From DAOTYH01 sp034435015 (GTDB lineage Bacteria; Chloroflexota; Anaerolineae; Aggregatilineales; UBA3940): a stretch of DNA of 35,556 nt. Under the pieces are notes generated by a model. That model had not been told where the DNA came from, did no database searches, and saw only the letters and a program-made list of their open reading frames with translations. Of this stretch, positions 23,480-31,050 are shown in pieces. A program made the translations under genes and the position numbers. The stretch's first letter is position 1, and every line of letters begins with the position of its first letter. The stretch covers positions 1 to 35,556 of the forward strand of contig DAOTYH010000024.1 in assembly GCA_034435015.1 (NCBI GenBank), written 5' to 3'.

Positions 23480-24856
23480 ATGTTCATGCATCATGTACAC
23501 CGCACACTGGCAGTAGCCATCCCTCTTATTCTGATGAGCCTGTTACTGATCGCTTGTGAGGGAGGTCTATCAGCACCCCAACCTTCCACCCCCGAAGGTG
23601 AGGCACCGCCAACCGCCTCAGCCAGCCGGCCTGCCCTGCTGGAAGTAGCCCAATCCACCCTCCCGCGTGAGACCGTACCCGCCGTAAGCGAACCTGATCT
23701 GTCCGAGCTGGTAGCAGGCAACAACAGCTTTGCCCTTGACCTGTACCGTGTCTTGTCCTCATCCGAAGAGGGCAATCTGATCCTCTCGCCGTACAGCATC
23801 TCTCTGGCGCTGGTGATGGCCTACGGCGGGGCACGCGGCGACACCCGCACGCAGATGGCCAACGCACTGCACTTCAACCTGCCGGACGAACGCCTGTATG
23901 CCGCCTTCAACGCCCTTGACCTCCATCTGGCCAGCCTGAACCAGAACGCGCCCGCCGAGGGAGAACAGCCCTTCCGGCTGAACATTGCCAACGCCGTATG
24001 GGGGCAGATTGACTATCCTTTTAACACCGGCTACCTTGACCTGCTGGCACAGAACTTTGGAGCGGGCCTGTACTTGGCCGATTTCATCCACGATCCTGAG
24101 GCATCCCGCCAGACGATCAATGACTGGGTAGCCGAGCAGACTGAACAGCGCATCCGCGATCTGCTTGCCCCCGGCACCATCAGCCCGGATACGCGCTTGG
24201 TGCTGACCAATGCCATCTACTTCTTCGGGGCGTGGGCTTCTCAGTTCGAGGAAGAAAACACCGCCGACGGCCCCTTCACCTTGTTGGACGGGAGCACTGT
24301 CACCGTGCCCATGATGAACCAGACAGGCTTTTTCTTCTATACACAGAATGAAGGCTACACGGCAGTCTCGCTCCCCTACGAGGGGGGGCAAGCCGCCATG
24401 CTGATCATCATGCCTGCCCAGGGCCAATTCGCGGATTTCGAGGGCGCTTTCGACGCCGCTATGCTGGAAGAAGTTGAAAGGAATCTAAAAGGCGGGGAGG
24501 TCATCCTGACCATGCCGCGCTGGGAGCATGAGGCCGGCTTCAGCCTGACGGATGCCTTGACCCAGTTGGGGATGCAGGATGCCTTTGACCCTGTCTCGGC
24601 GGACTTCACCGGCATCGTTGAACCGCTCGGCCTGCCGCCCCTCTTCATCTCGGATGTGATCCACAAGGCATTCATCAAGGTAGATGAGCAGGGCACGGAA
24701 GCCGCCGCCGCAACCGCTGTGATCATGGAAGCAGCGTCTGCCCCTGCTGAAGAGCCGGTTGAGATTCGGCTCGATCACCCCTTCATCTACTTCATCCTTG
24801 ACAATCAGACCCATACCATTTTGTTCATGGGGCGGGTACTCAACCCAGCAGAATAG
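23480..24856 (+). CDS. Serpin-family lipoprotein (predicted protease inhibitor)
   Basis: 458 residues. A signal peptide ends in a lipobox (LLIAC, Cys26), so the protein should be anchored outside the cytoplasmic membrane. A Pro/Ser-rich linker follows, then a complete serpin fold from about residue 75. Shutter-type NLILSPYSISLALVMAYGGARGDTRTQM, TNAIYFFGAWASQFEEENT and the C-terminal DHPFIYFILDNQTHTILFMGRV are seen. The hinge EQGTEAAAATAVIM has Gly at P15, Thr at P14 and small residues at P12-P9, as in inhibitory serpins. By the usual count P1-P1' is Ala419-Ser420, which suggests elastase- or subtilisin-like targets. AAAGGAGG lies 5 bases before ATG 23480. Confidence 0.95.
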   Translation: MFMHHVHRTLAVAIPLILMSLLLIACEGGLSAPQPSTPEGEAPPTASASRPALLEVAQSTLPRETVPAVSEPDLSELVAGNNSFALDLYRVLSSSEEGNLILSPYSISLALVMAYGGARGDTRTQMANALHFNLPDERLYAAFNALDLHLASLNQNAPAEGEQPFRLNIANAVWGQIDYPFNTGYLDLLAQNFGAGLYLADFIHDPEASRQTINDWVAEQTEQRIRDLLAPGTISPDTRLVLTNAIYFFGAWASQFEEENTADGPFTLLDGSTVTVPMMNQTGFFFYTQNEGYTAVSLPYEGGQAAMLIIMPAQGQFADFEGAFDAAMLEEVERNLKGGEVILTMPRWEHEAGFSLTDALTQLGMQDAFDPVSADFTGIVEPLGLPPLFISDVIHKAFIKVDEQGTEAAAATAVIMEAASAPAEEPVEIRLDHPFIYFILDNQTHTILFMGRVLNPAE

Positions 24857-24897
24857 AAACGGCTGACGCTTGTACCTCACGAGAGATAGTTTCTGAT

Positions 24898-24930
24898 CAT
24901 AACAGCGCGGCCCTTCACCGCGCTGTTATG
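24898..24930 (+). repeat. Hairpin repeat, copy 1
   Basis: CATAACAGCGCGG pairs perfectly with CCGCGCTGTTATG over 13 bp around the 7-base loop CCCTTCA. It sits after the serpin gene. No U-tract follows. A near-identical copy is at 25979-26017. Confidence 0.7.
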
Positions 24931-24959
24931 GTATTGTGAAGATCGGCCTGGTGTTTGAG

Positions 24960-24968
24960 TGGTATAAT
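24960..24968 (+). promoter_or_regulatory. Extended -10 promoter of the first SpoIIAA-like gene
   Basis: TGGTATAAT gives a perfect -10 with an upstream TG, about 45 bases before the start codon. No -35 is needed for this type. Confidence 0.5.
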
Positions 24969-25012
24969 ACTTCCAAACTGTTTTATATTGACGGCCCAGG
25001 GAGCATAATCCG

Positions 25013-25408
25013 ATGTCATTTGAAATAACCCCCCTGCCGGGGGAACCCATCATTCTGACGAAGCTTTACAGCACTTTCAGCGTTGCCAGAGACGCGGCGG
25101 CCAGTAACGCCCGTCTGTTTGAACTCTTGGATGCGGTTGGCGAACCCCATTACCTGATCATTGATGCGGCCGACATCAAGATAAGCTTCAGCGATATGGT
25201 GAGCGGTATGGCCGCCCTCACCAGAGGGGACATGGCTGTTTTCAAGCATCCCAGCATCAAGCAAATTGTCGCTGTCACAACCTCCGACATGCTCTCGCTG
25301 GGAGCCAAAGCACTGGGGCAGTCCCAATATGGCGAGGTGATGGCCAGGACCTTCCCCACGCTGGATGAGGCCCTGGCCTACGTGCGCCAGTCCACCGCTA
25401 AGGGATAA
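25013..25408 (+). CDS. SpoIIAA/STAS-like protein, paralogue 1 of 3
   Basis: 131 residues, no signal or membrane segment. Alternating hydrophobic strands and helices (HYLIIDAADIKISFSDMV, KQIVAVTTSDMLSLGAKAL, TFPTLDEALAYVRQS) suggest the SpoIIAA-like alpha/beta fold seen in many short Chloroflexota and cyanobacterial proteins. The family is of unknown function. No conserved phospho-serine of anti-sigma antagonists stands out. It is the most diverged of the three tandem copies and has its own promoter. Confidence 0.75.
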   Translation: MSFEITPLPGEPIILTKLYSTFSVARDAAASNARLFELLDAVGEPHYLIIDAADIKISFSDMVSGMAALTRGDMAVFKHPSIKQIVAVTTSDMLSLGAKALGQSQYGEVMARTFPTLDEALAYVRQSTAKG

Positions 25409-25425
25409 AGAGGCTGTAAGGACTT

Positions 25426-25462
25426 TCCTGACTCTAGACAAGCTCTTCCACCTATAATTTTG
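25426..25462 (+). repeat. Direct repeat carrying a -10 box, copy A
   Basis: The segment from TCCTGACTCT through CCACCTATAATTTT recurs at 26031-26067 with a few changes. It contains TATAAT at 25453-25458 and probably drives paralogue 2. After it, 33 bases beginning GTCAGAGAGG are present here but absent from the second copy. Confidence 0.6.
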
Positions 25463-25534
25463 TCAGAGAGGCAGATTGACCGGGAGCAAGCCTCTTCCTG
25501 TGTCCGCCATTATCTTTGAGGAGGGCAAACAAGG

Positions 25535-25930
25535 ATGACGACCGAAATTACCCTTTTGCCGGGCGAACCTATCATGCTGAACAGGCCTGACGCCGCCTTC
25601 AGTCTCGCCAAGGACGCCCCAGTTGACAACGAGCGTATGCTCCAATTGCTGGATGCAAGCGGCCAGCCGCTCTATCTCATCATGGATTTAACCAATATCA
25701 AACTCAGCTTCAGTGATGTCGTAATGGGCATGGCCACACTGACGAAGAGCAGTCGAGCCGTCCTGAGACATCCCAATCTCAAACAGCTTGTTGTAGTCAC
25801 AACTCTTGAGCTGTTTTCTCTGGCCGCCAAGGCGCTGAAGCAGGCCCAATACGGCGGGCTGGAGGCACAGGTTTTCCCCACGCTGGATGAGGCCCTGGCC
25901 TACGTGCGCCAGTCTATCGCTAAGGGGTAA
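25535..25930 (+). CDS. SpoIIAA/STAS-like protein, paralogue 2 of 3
   Basis: 131 residues, same fold and motifs as paralogue 1. It is much closer to paralogue 3: long stretches from about residue 34 onward are nearly identical at DNA level, which points to a recent duplication. GAGGAGGG lies 8 bases before ATG 25535. It is preceded by its own TATAAT-bearing repeat. Function unknown. Confidence 0.75.
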   Translation: MTTEITLLPGEPIMLNRPDAAFSLAKDAPVDNERMLQLLDASGQPLYLIMDLTNIKLSFSDVVMGMATLTKSSRAVLRHPNLKQLVVVTTLELFSLAAKALKQAQYGGLEAQVFPTLDEALAYVRQSIAKG

Positions 25931-25978
25931 ATGTAGAGTACCTTTCTACTCAAACAGCCGAATCCCCGCAAGCTCTTA

Positions 25979-26017
25979 CCTCATAACAGCGCGGCCCTTT
26001 ACCGCACTGTTATGAGG
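25979..26017 (+). repeat. Hairpin repeat, copy 2
   Basis: CCTCATAACAGCGCGG pairs with CCGCACTGTTATGAGG around loop CCCTTTA, 16 positions with one C/A mismatch. It matches copy 1 at 24898-24930 nearly base for base in the core, but its outer stem is longer. Confidence 0.7.
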
Positions 26018-26030
26018 TTGTAAGGTTTAT

Positions 26031-26067
26031 TCCTGACTCTGGACAAGCTCTTTCACCTATAATTTTT
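26031..26067 (+). repeat. Direct repeat carrying a -10 box, copy B
   Basis: Second copy of the 25426-25462 repeat, with TATAAT at 26058-26063. It is followed directly by TTCCTGTGTCCG, the sequence that in copy A comes only after the extra 33 bases. Confidence 0.6.
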
Positions 26068-26106
26068 TCCTGTGTCCGTTATTATCTTTGAGGAGGGCAA
26101 ACAAAG

Positions 26107-26511
26107 ATGACGACCAAAACTGAAATCACCCTTTTACCGGGCGAACCTATCATGCTGAACAGGCCTGACCCCGCCACCTTCAGTGCCGCCAAGGACGTCC
26201 CGGTTGATAATGAGCGGATGCTCCAATTGCTGGATGCAAGCGGCCAGCCGCTCTATCTCATCATAGATTTAACCAACGTCAAAGTCAGCTTCAGTGATAT
26301 CGTAATGAGCATGGCCACACTGACGAAGAGCAGTCGAGCCGTCCTGAGACATCCCAATCTCAAACAGATCGTTGTAGTCACAACTTTTGAGTTGTTTTCT
26401 CTGGCCGCCAAGGCGCTGAAGCAGGCCCAATACGGCGGGCTGGAGGCACAGGTTTTCCCCACGCTGGATGAGGCCCTGGCCTACGTGCGCCAGTCTATCG
26501 CCGCCGGATGA
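26107..26511 (+). CDS. SpoIIAA/STAS-like protein, paralogue 3 of 3
   Basis: 134 residues. Compared with paralogue 2 it has a two-codon longer N-terminus (MTTKTEITLL) and one extra codon in DPATFSAAKD, and ends AAG instead of AKG. The rest is nearly the same, with LYLIIDLTNVKVSFSDIVMS and FELFSLAAKALKQAQYGG. The upstream leader with GAGGAGGGCAAACAAAG is also duplicated. A strong terminator closes the array 32 bases after the stop. Function unknown. Confidence 0.75.
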   Translation: MTTKTEITLLPGEPIMLNRPDPATFSAAKDVPVDNERMLQLLDASGQPLYLIIDLTNVKVSFSDIVMSMATLTKSSRAVLRHPNLKQIVVVTTFELFSLAAKALKQAQYGGLEAQVFPTLDEALAYVRQSIAAG

Positions 26512-26542
26512 AGCAGATTCCAAAGATACGTCTGAGAATGAT

Positions 26543-26582
26543 AAAGAAGGGGCGGTCTGTGTGATCGCTCCTTCTTTGTTTT
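26543..26582 (+). terminator. Rho-independent terminator after the tandem genes
   Basis: Fifteen-bp stem (AAAGAAGGGGCGGTC / GATCGCTCCTTCTTT, two G-U pairs) with a 5-base loop, followed by GTTTTG. Confidence 0.85.
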
Positions 26583-26602
26583 GTAGAAGAGTATTTGCTT
26601 AA

Positions 26603-26631
26603 TTGACGCCTATTATCCTATCAGCTATACT
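26603..26631 (+). promoter_or_regulatory. Sigma-70-like promoter of the S1-domain gene
   Basis: TTGACG, a 17-base spacer and TATACT, about 105 bases before the start codon. The transcript would have a leader of roughly 100 bases. Confidence 0.7.
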
Positions 26632-26735
26632 CAAGGTAACCTGTCTGCCAGCTTATAACAGCACTAGGCACACTATCATCACCCGGAAAGGCGCGGCACA
26701 GGTTAAACGGTGAGGGGAGGCGGTAAGAGACCGGG

Positions 26736-28037
26736 ATGTTTGTAGACGGTAATGACGAAGAGAATCAGGACTTTGGCGATCTGCTTGATAGCTTTTACGA
26801 GTTCGATCAGCCAGCACGCGGTGACATCCGTGAGGCCGAAATTCTCCAGATCAGGCCTGACGAGATCGTCGTTGACCTGGGCGTCAAGCGCGACGGCATT
26901 GTTCCCGCTCATGACATCGAGCGTCTGCCGCCTCAGGTTCTTAAGTCGCTTCAGGTCGGGCAGACCGTGCCGGTTTACATCCTTAACCCCAGCGACCGGG
27001 ACGGCAATCTGATCGTCTCACTCAATCTAGGCTTGCAAGGCCAGGACTGGGAACGGGCACAGAGTCTGCTCGAAAGCGGTGAGGTTATTGAGACGGAGGT
27101 GACCGGCTACAACAAGGGCGGTCTGCTGGTTCGCTTTGGCCGCCTCGAAGGGTTTGTGCCGGTATCGCATATGCTTGACGTGCCGCAGGGGCTGGCTGGA
27201 GCAGAACGCCGTAAGGCGATGGAAGCCATGATCGGCCAGACTATCGGCCTCAAGGTGATTGAGGTCAACCGGGGCCGGCGGCGGCTGATCCTGTCACAAC
27301 GTGAAGCCCAGCGCGAGTGGCGTCAGATTCAGAAAAAGCGCCTGTTAAGCGAGTTACGTGTGGGTGATGTGGTGACAGGCCGCGTGACGGGCATCCGTGA
27401 TTTCGGCGTGTTCGTAGATATTGGCGGGGCAGACGGCTTGATCCATGTTTCTGAGTTGGCATGGCATCGCGTCCCCCATCCCGCTGACGCCGTCAAGGTA
27501 GGCGATGAGATCAAAGTGTATGTGCTGGAGCTGGATGAAGAGAATCAGCGCATTGCGCTCAGCTTGAGGCAGACCATCCCTGACCCGTGGGATGTCGTCG
27601 AGCAGACCTATCAGGTTGACCAGATCGTCGAGGGGACGGTCAGCAACGTGGTAGATTTCGGCGCCTTTGTCGTCCTGCCGGACGGGATCGAAGGCCTTCT
27701 GCATGTCACCGAGATGGCCGACGGCACTCTCAAAGAGCCTTATTCGTATGTCAAGCGGGGCGATAAGGTGACTATGAAGATCGTCCGCATCGAACCTGAG
27801 CGCAAACGTATCGGGTTTACCCAGCGCGGCCTCGATCTCCCTCAAATCGCCCGCCCAGCCGTCTCAGAAGAGGCCATGCCGGAAAGCGCCGCACCAGAGT
27901 CAGAGCAGGCACCCGATATGCCGGATCGGGATGAGTCTCTCCTGCTGGACAAGACAGCCCCGTCCGCCCAGCCGGAAGCGTTTTCATCGCTTGAGGCGCT
28001 GGACGACCTGCCCGACAGCGCCCAGAACGCGGCATGA
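26736..28037 (+). CDS. rpsA: Four-domain S1 RNA-binding protein (ribosomal protein S1-like)
   Basis: 433 residues with four S1 (OB-fold) repeats at about residues 28-100, 115-192, 203-273 and 288-362, then an acidic tail of about 70 residues. The repeats show the usual blocks GGLLVRFGRLEGFVPVSH, GVFVDIGGADGLIHVSEL and GAFVVLPDGIEGLLHVTEM. Domains 3 and 4 are the closest to consensus, and domain 1 is degenerate. Four-domain S1 proteins are normal in non-proteobacterial lineages and help mRNA binding to the 30S subunit. The acidic tail is unusual. The start ATG 26736 has only a moderately spaced GGGAGG site. Confidence 0.88.
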   Translation: MFVDGNDEENQDFGDLLDSFYEFDQPARGDIREAEILQIRPDEIVVDLGVKRDGIVPAHDIERLPPQVLKSLQVGQTVPVYILNPSDRDGNLIVSLNLGLQGQDWERAQSLLESGEVIETEVTGYNKGGLLVRFGRLEGFVPVSHMLDVPQGLAGAERRKAMEAMIGQTIGLKVIEVNRGRRRLILSQREAQREWRQIQKKRLLSELRVGDVVTGRVTGIRDFGVFVDIGGADGLIHVSELAWHRVPHPADAVKVGDEIKVYVLELDEENQRIALSLRQTIPDPWDVVEQTYQVDQIVEGTVSNVVDFGAFVVLPDGIEGLLHVTEMADGTLKEPYSYVKRGDKVTMKIVRIEPERKRIGFTQRGLDLPQIARPAVSEEAMPESAAPESEQAPDMPDRDESLLLDKTAPSAQPEAFSSLEALDDLPDSAQNAA

Positions 28038-28046
28038 ATAAAACAG

Positions 28047-28068
28047 GGGGCACGTAAAGACGTGCCCC
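28047..28068. terminator. Hairpin between convergent genes
   Basis: GGGGCACG / CGTGCCCC with loop TAAAGA. On the minus strand it is followed by CTGTTTTATTC, a fair U-tract. On the plus strand it ends the S1 transcript. Confidence 0.65.
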
Positions 28069-28115
28069 GCTGATTCACCCAGCTTTCCCTGCGCCCTGCT
28101 TCCCCAGACAAAGGC

Positions 28116-28421
28116 TTATTCTTTTCCCCCATCGAGCGGCGTCTCGGACTCACTTTCAAAATACTCGATCATCCGCTCGACAGCCATCCGACTCTGTTCT
28201 GATCGATCACGGCCTTCCGGCAGTGGACCAAGCGGCCCTGTGCCATGCCGATCAGACGGAAGACGGCGCTTCCTCGCAGGCGGCGCGGAGCTGTCGGGCA
28301 GGCGCTCGAAGAAATCACGCACGATCCGGACGACTTCTGATCCAATGAAGTAAGTCACAACCAGCCCCATCAGCGATAAGACAACGGCAATCCCTACCAG
28401 TAACGCATCCTCAGAGATCAT
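28116..28421 (-). CDS. Small single-pass membrane protein
   Basis: 101 residues. One N-terminal hydrophobic helix (residues 6-30, LLVGIAVVLSLMGLVVTYFIG) is followed by a basic and then acidic cytosolic tail. Not recognised. It lies 13 bases after the phosphoribosyltransferase stop on the same strand and is probably co-transcribed. Confidence 0.6.
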   Translation of the reverse strand: MISEDALLVGIAVVLSLMGLVVTYFIGSEVVRIVRDFFERLPDSSAPPARKRRLPSDRHGTGPLGPLPEGRDRSEQSRMAVERMIEYFESESETPLDGGKE

Positions 28422-28434
28422 TTCTCACCCATCC

Positions 28435-28965
28435 CTATTGAAAACCAACTGGCGCCGATGGAAGCCGATCCACCCCCCGGTCTATTTCCCACGGATAAAT
28501 AATCCACGCGTCGGTGACAGCGCCGTAAAAGTCCGGTTTTGCGTTCGTGAACAGGGAGCGGTAGGGGTTAAAGTGCATCACACAGGTAGCCGGCTTGCCC
28601 CCTGCCGCTTCTACCCGCCCCCGTACCGCGGTGATGGTACGTCCGCTTCCCCATACATCATCCACAATCAGGGTATGGCGGCCCGTCAACAACAGATCAT
28701 CCGGAAATTGGACAAAGTCTGGCCAAGCGGCCAGCGGCTTGCTCTCTACCCCCGCCGGAAAGCGGACAGCGGCTGTCAGCACCTGACGCATATCGAGCGC
28801 CTCAGCCAGCAGGCCGCCGGGGATGATCCCGCCGCGCGTGACGATCAGCATGGCGTCAAATGAACCCGCGTTGCGAAGCTGGCCTACCAGTATCTGGACG
28901 AGCTTATCCACGTCCTCCCAAGTCAGTACTTCGCGGCGGAATGGTCTTTGGGGTGGCAACTGCAT
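28435..28965 (-). CDS. Purine-type phosphoribosyltransferase
   Basis: 176 residues from ATG 28965, with TGGAG six bases upstream; the frame stays open to 29106, but the extra residues look unlike the family. The PRPP-binding motif is HTLIVDDVWGSGRTI near residue 107. LIVTRGGIIPGGLLAEAL supplies the first conserved loop. WIIYPWEID near the C-terminus is typical of xanthine/hypoxanthine salvage enzymes. Transfers phosphoribose from PRPP to a base, probably xanthine, guanine or hypoxanthine. Confidence 0.85.
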   Translation of the reverse strand: MQLPPQRPFRREVLTWEDVDKLVQILVGQLRNAGSFDAMLIVTRGGIIPGGLLAEALDMRQVLTAAVRFPAGVESKPLAAWPDFVQFPDDLLLTGRHTLIVDDVWGSGRTITAVRGRVEAAGGKPATCVMHFNPYRSLFTNAKPDFYGAVTDAWIIYPWEIDRGVDRLPSAPVGFQ

Positions 28966-29173
28966 GAATGCTCCAGAAACTTCTTCGCTATAATGTATCG
29001 GCTTTATTGTAATGGTAAAGGCACTAATGACAAGTTTAGCGGGACGAAGACATAACCGGCCCTGCCTCTCCTTAACTACTCCTCCCCTAAAGGTGGAAGA
29101 GGGCATCTTTCTGAGATAATATAGGGTGCAGTGCGGCTCACCGCCCCTACCCTCAGCAGAGCAGGAGCCTTAT

Positions 29174-31048
29174 ATGGCCAGCCAATCCTCTCCCTTGCCG
29201 ATCAGTGACTCCACTGCCCATTATCTGCTGGCGGCACTGATTCTCCTCTTCATGGCGCTGGGCATCGTGTACGGCCTCATGACGCCAGTGTTCGAGGCTC
29301 CTGACGAGTCCTCTCATCTTGGCGTCATCCGCTATCTCAGCCTGTACAGAAAACTGCCGCCGCCGGTCGTGCCGGAGCACCCTTTCTCCAGCGGGAGCGA
29401 GATCGCTGAGGCACTGCGCTATCACGAGCCGCCGCTCTATTACGCCCCGCCGCTCTATCACACGCTGGGCGCACTGCTCACTTTCTGGACGCCGATGGAC
29501 GACCTGCCCTATCTGCTTGTCCCCAACCCCAGTTGGGAGGCCGGCTACGGACTAACGGCAGGCAATGACCCCGATAACAAGAACTTCTATGCCCACCGCT
29601 GGGCTGAGGAGACGCTCGCCCGTAGCGGCACTGTCCGGGCGGTCTACACATTACGGCTGTTTTCGCTGGGGCTGGGTGCGGTGACTCTGATCTGCATCTA
29701 CACGTTAGCCCGCGGCCTGTTCCCCGATCACCGCTGGCTGGGGCTGGGGGCAGTCGCCTTCGTTGCCCTCACCCCTCAGTTTATCTCCCTTTCGGCCAGC
29801 GTCACCAACGACAGCCTGATCATTGCGCTGGGTGCTGTCTTCTTCGTGTTGTCATTGCGGGCCATGCGCAAAGGCGGGAAGTGGTATGGCTGGGCGCTGA
29901 TCGGGGGGCTGGTCGGGCTGGGCCTGTTGACCAAGCAGAGCGCGTTGCTGATGCTCCCATCAGGGTTGTTGGCCGTCTTATGTCAGAGTCACCATGGAGG
30001 CCGGCGATGGGCCAAAGCGGCAGGCGACAGCGTTGCCTTTGTTGCGGCGGCGCTGGCTGTCGGCGGATGGTGGTATGCCCGCAACGCGATCCTATTCAAC
30101 GATCCGCTGGGCTTTGCGCCCCACTTTGCCGCCCAAGTTCCGCTGGAGAGCTTCACATGGGGGGATGTGCTGGCTATCCTGCGAACCTACTCAGCCACCT
30201 TTGGCTGGACACAACTGTCCGTCGAGCCGTCCTATTACACAGCCGTCGGAGGGGTGTTACTGGCGGCATTGGCAGGCCTGATCGCGGCTGTCCTGCCCGG
30301 CGGTGAGCTGACTCAATGGCCTGCCGCCACAAGGTGCGGGCTGGTGATCCTGAGCGTGTACCTTGCCATGAACGCCGCATCCCTCGTGCGCTGGGCTGTG
30401 GCGACCGGAGCGCCCTACGGGCGGCTGTTGTTCCCCAGCTTGCCCGCTATTGGGGTGCTGGCCGCCGTTGGGCTGTCGCAGTGGGGGCGCTGGCGGGCAG
30501 GGCGATGGGCGCTGGCGGCGCTGGCTGGGCTGGCACTGATCTTTGCCGCCCTGATTCCATGGCGCACGCTCCAGCCTGCCTTCGGCAACCCTCGCTTGAC
30601 GGGGGAACTGCCCTCCTCCGTCCAGGTCATAGACGTAGCCTACCAGAACAGCCTTCATCTGGTTGGATATGAGGGAATGCCCGCCGAACTGTACCCCGGC
30701 CAGACCATCGAGTTGACGCTCTATTGGCACACCGACAATGACCTAGACCGGCGCTACCGGGCCGCTGTCCAACTGGGGCCGGAAAGCCCTTACCTGTGGA
30801 TCACAGGGGCCGATGTTTGGCTGGGGGGGACTCTCTACCCCAGCGAGCTGTGGCAGGCCGGCGACACAGTGCGGCAGACTTACCGCTTCGCCATCCCTGA
30901 CCCGGTTGAGAACCCCGGCCTATACTGGGTTCGGGTGGCCGTAGTGGACAATCAGGAAGGCCGTACCATCCTGCTGGCCGACGGCAGTGGCGATATGGCC
31001 GTAGTGGGGCCATGGCTTCTGCACGGCAACAACGCGGAGGGGGAATAA
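29174..31048 (+). CDS. Polytopic membrane glycosyltransferase-like protein (DUF2142/GT-C type) with C-terminal beta domain
   Basis: 624 residues from ATG 29174 (AGGAG six bases upstream; an in-frame GTG is at 29126). Roughly eleven membrane helices. After the first comes PVFEAPDESSHLGVIRYL, the acidic P-D-E loop where GT-C enzymes and DUF2142 proteins bind lipid-linked sugar and metal. The last 150 residues form a predicted extracellular beta sandwich (LYPGQTIELTLYWHTDND). It is followed at once by a second membrane glycosyltransferase. It could use a polyprenyl-phosphate sugar made by the GT2 at 6537-7280. Substrate unknown. Confidence 0.78.
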   Translation: MASQSSPLPISDSTAHYLLAALILLFMALGIVYGLMTPVFEAPDESSHLGVIRYLSLYRKLPPPVVPEHPFSSGSEIAEALRYHEPPLYYAPPLYHTLGALLTFWTPMDDLPYLLVPNPSWEAGYGLTAGNDPDNKNFYAHRWAEETLARSGTVRAVYTLRLFSLGLGAVTLICIYTLARGLFPDHRWLGLGAVAFVALTPQFISLSASVTNDSLIIALGAVFFVLSLRAMRKGGKWYGWALIGGLVGLGLLTKQSALLMLPSGLLAVLCQSHHGGRRWAKAAGDSVAFVAAALAVGGWWYARNAILFNDPLGFAPHFAAQVPLESFTWGDVLAILRTYSATFGWTQLSVEPSYYTAVGGVLLAALAGLIAAVLPGGELTQWPAATRCGLVILSVYLAMNAASLVRWAVATGAPYGRLLFPSLPAIGVLAAVGLSQWGRWRAGRWALAALAGLALIFAALIPWRTLQPAFGNPRLTGELPSSVQVIDVAYQNSLHLVGYEGMPAELYPGQTIELTLYWHTDNDLDRRYRAAVQLGPESPYLWITGADVWLGGTLYPSELWQAGDTVRQTYRFAIPDPVENPGLYWVRVAVVDNQEGRTILLADGSGDMAVVGPWLLHGNNAEGE

Positions 31049-31050
31049 AA

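Noticed and set aside
25013..26511. CRISPR-like repetition
   Set aside because: The repeats are whole genes and their leaders, spaced by coding sequence, not short repeats with unique spacers.
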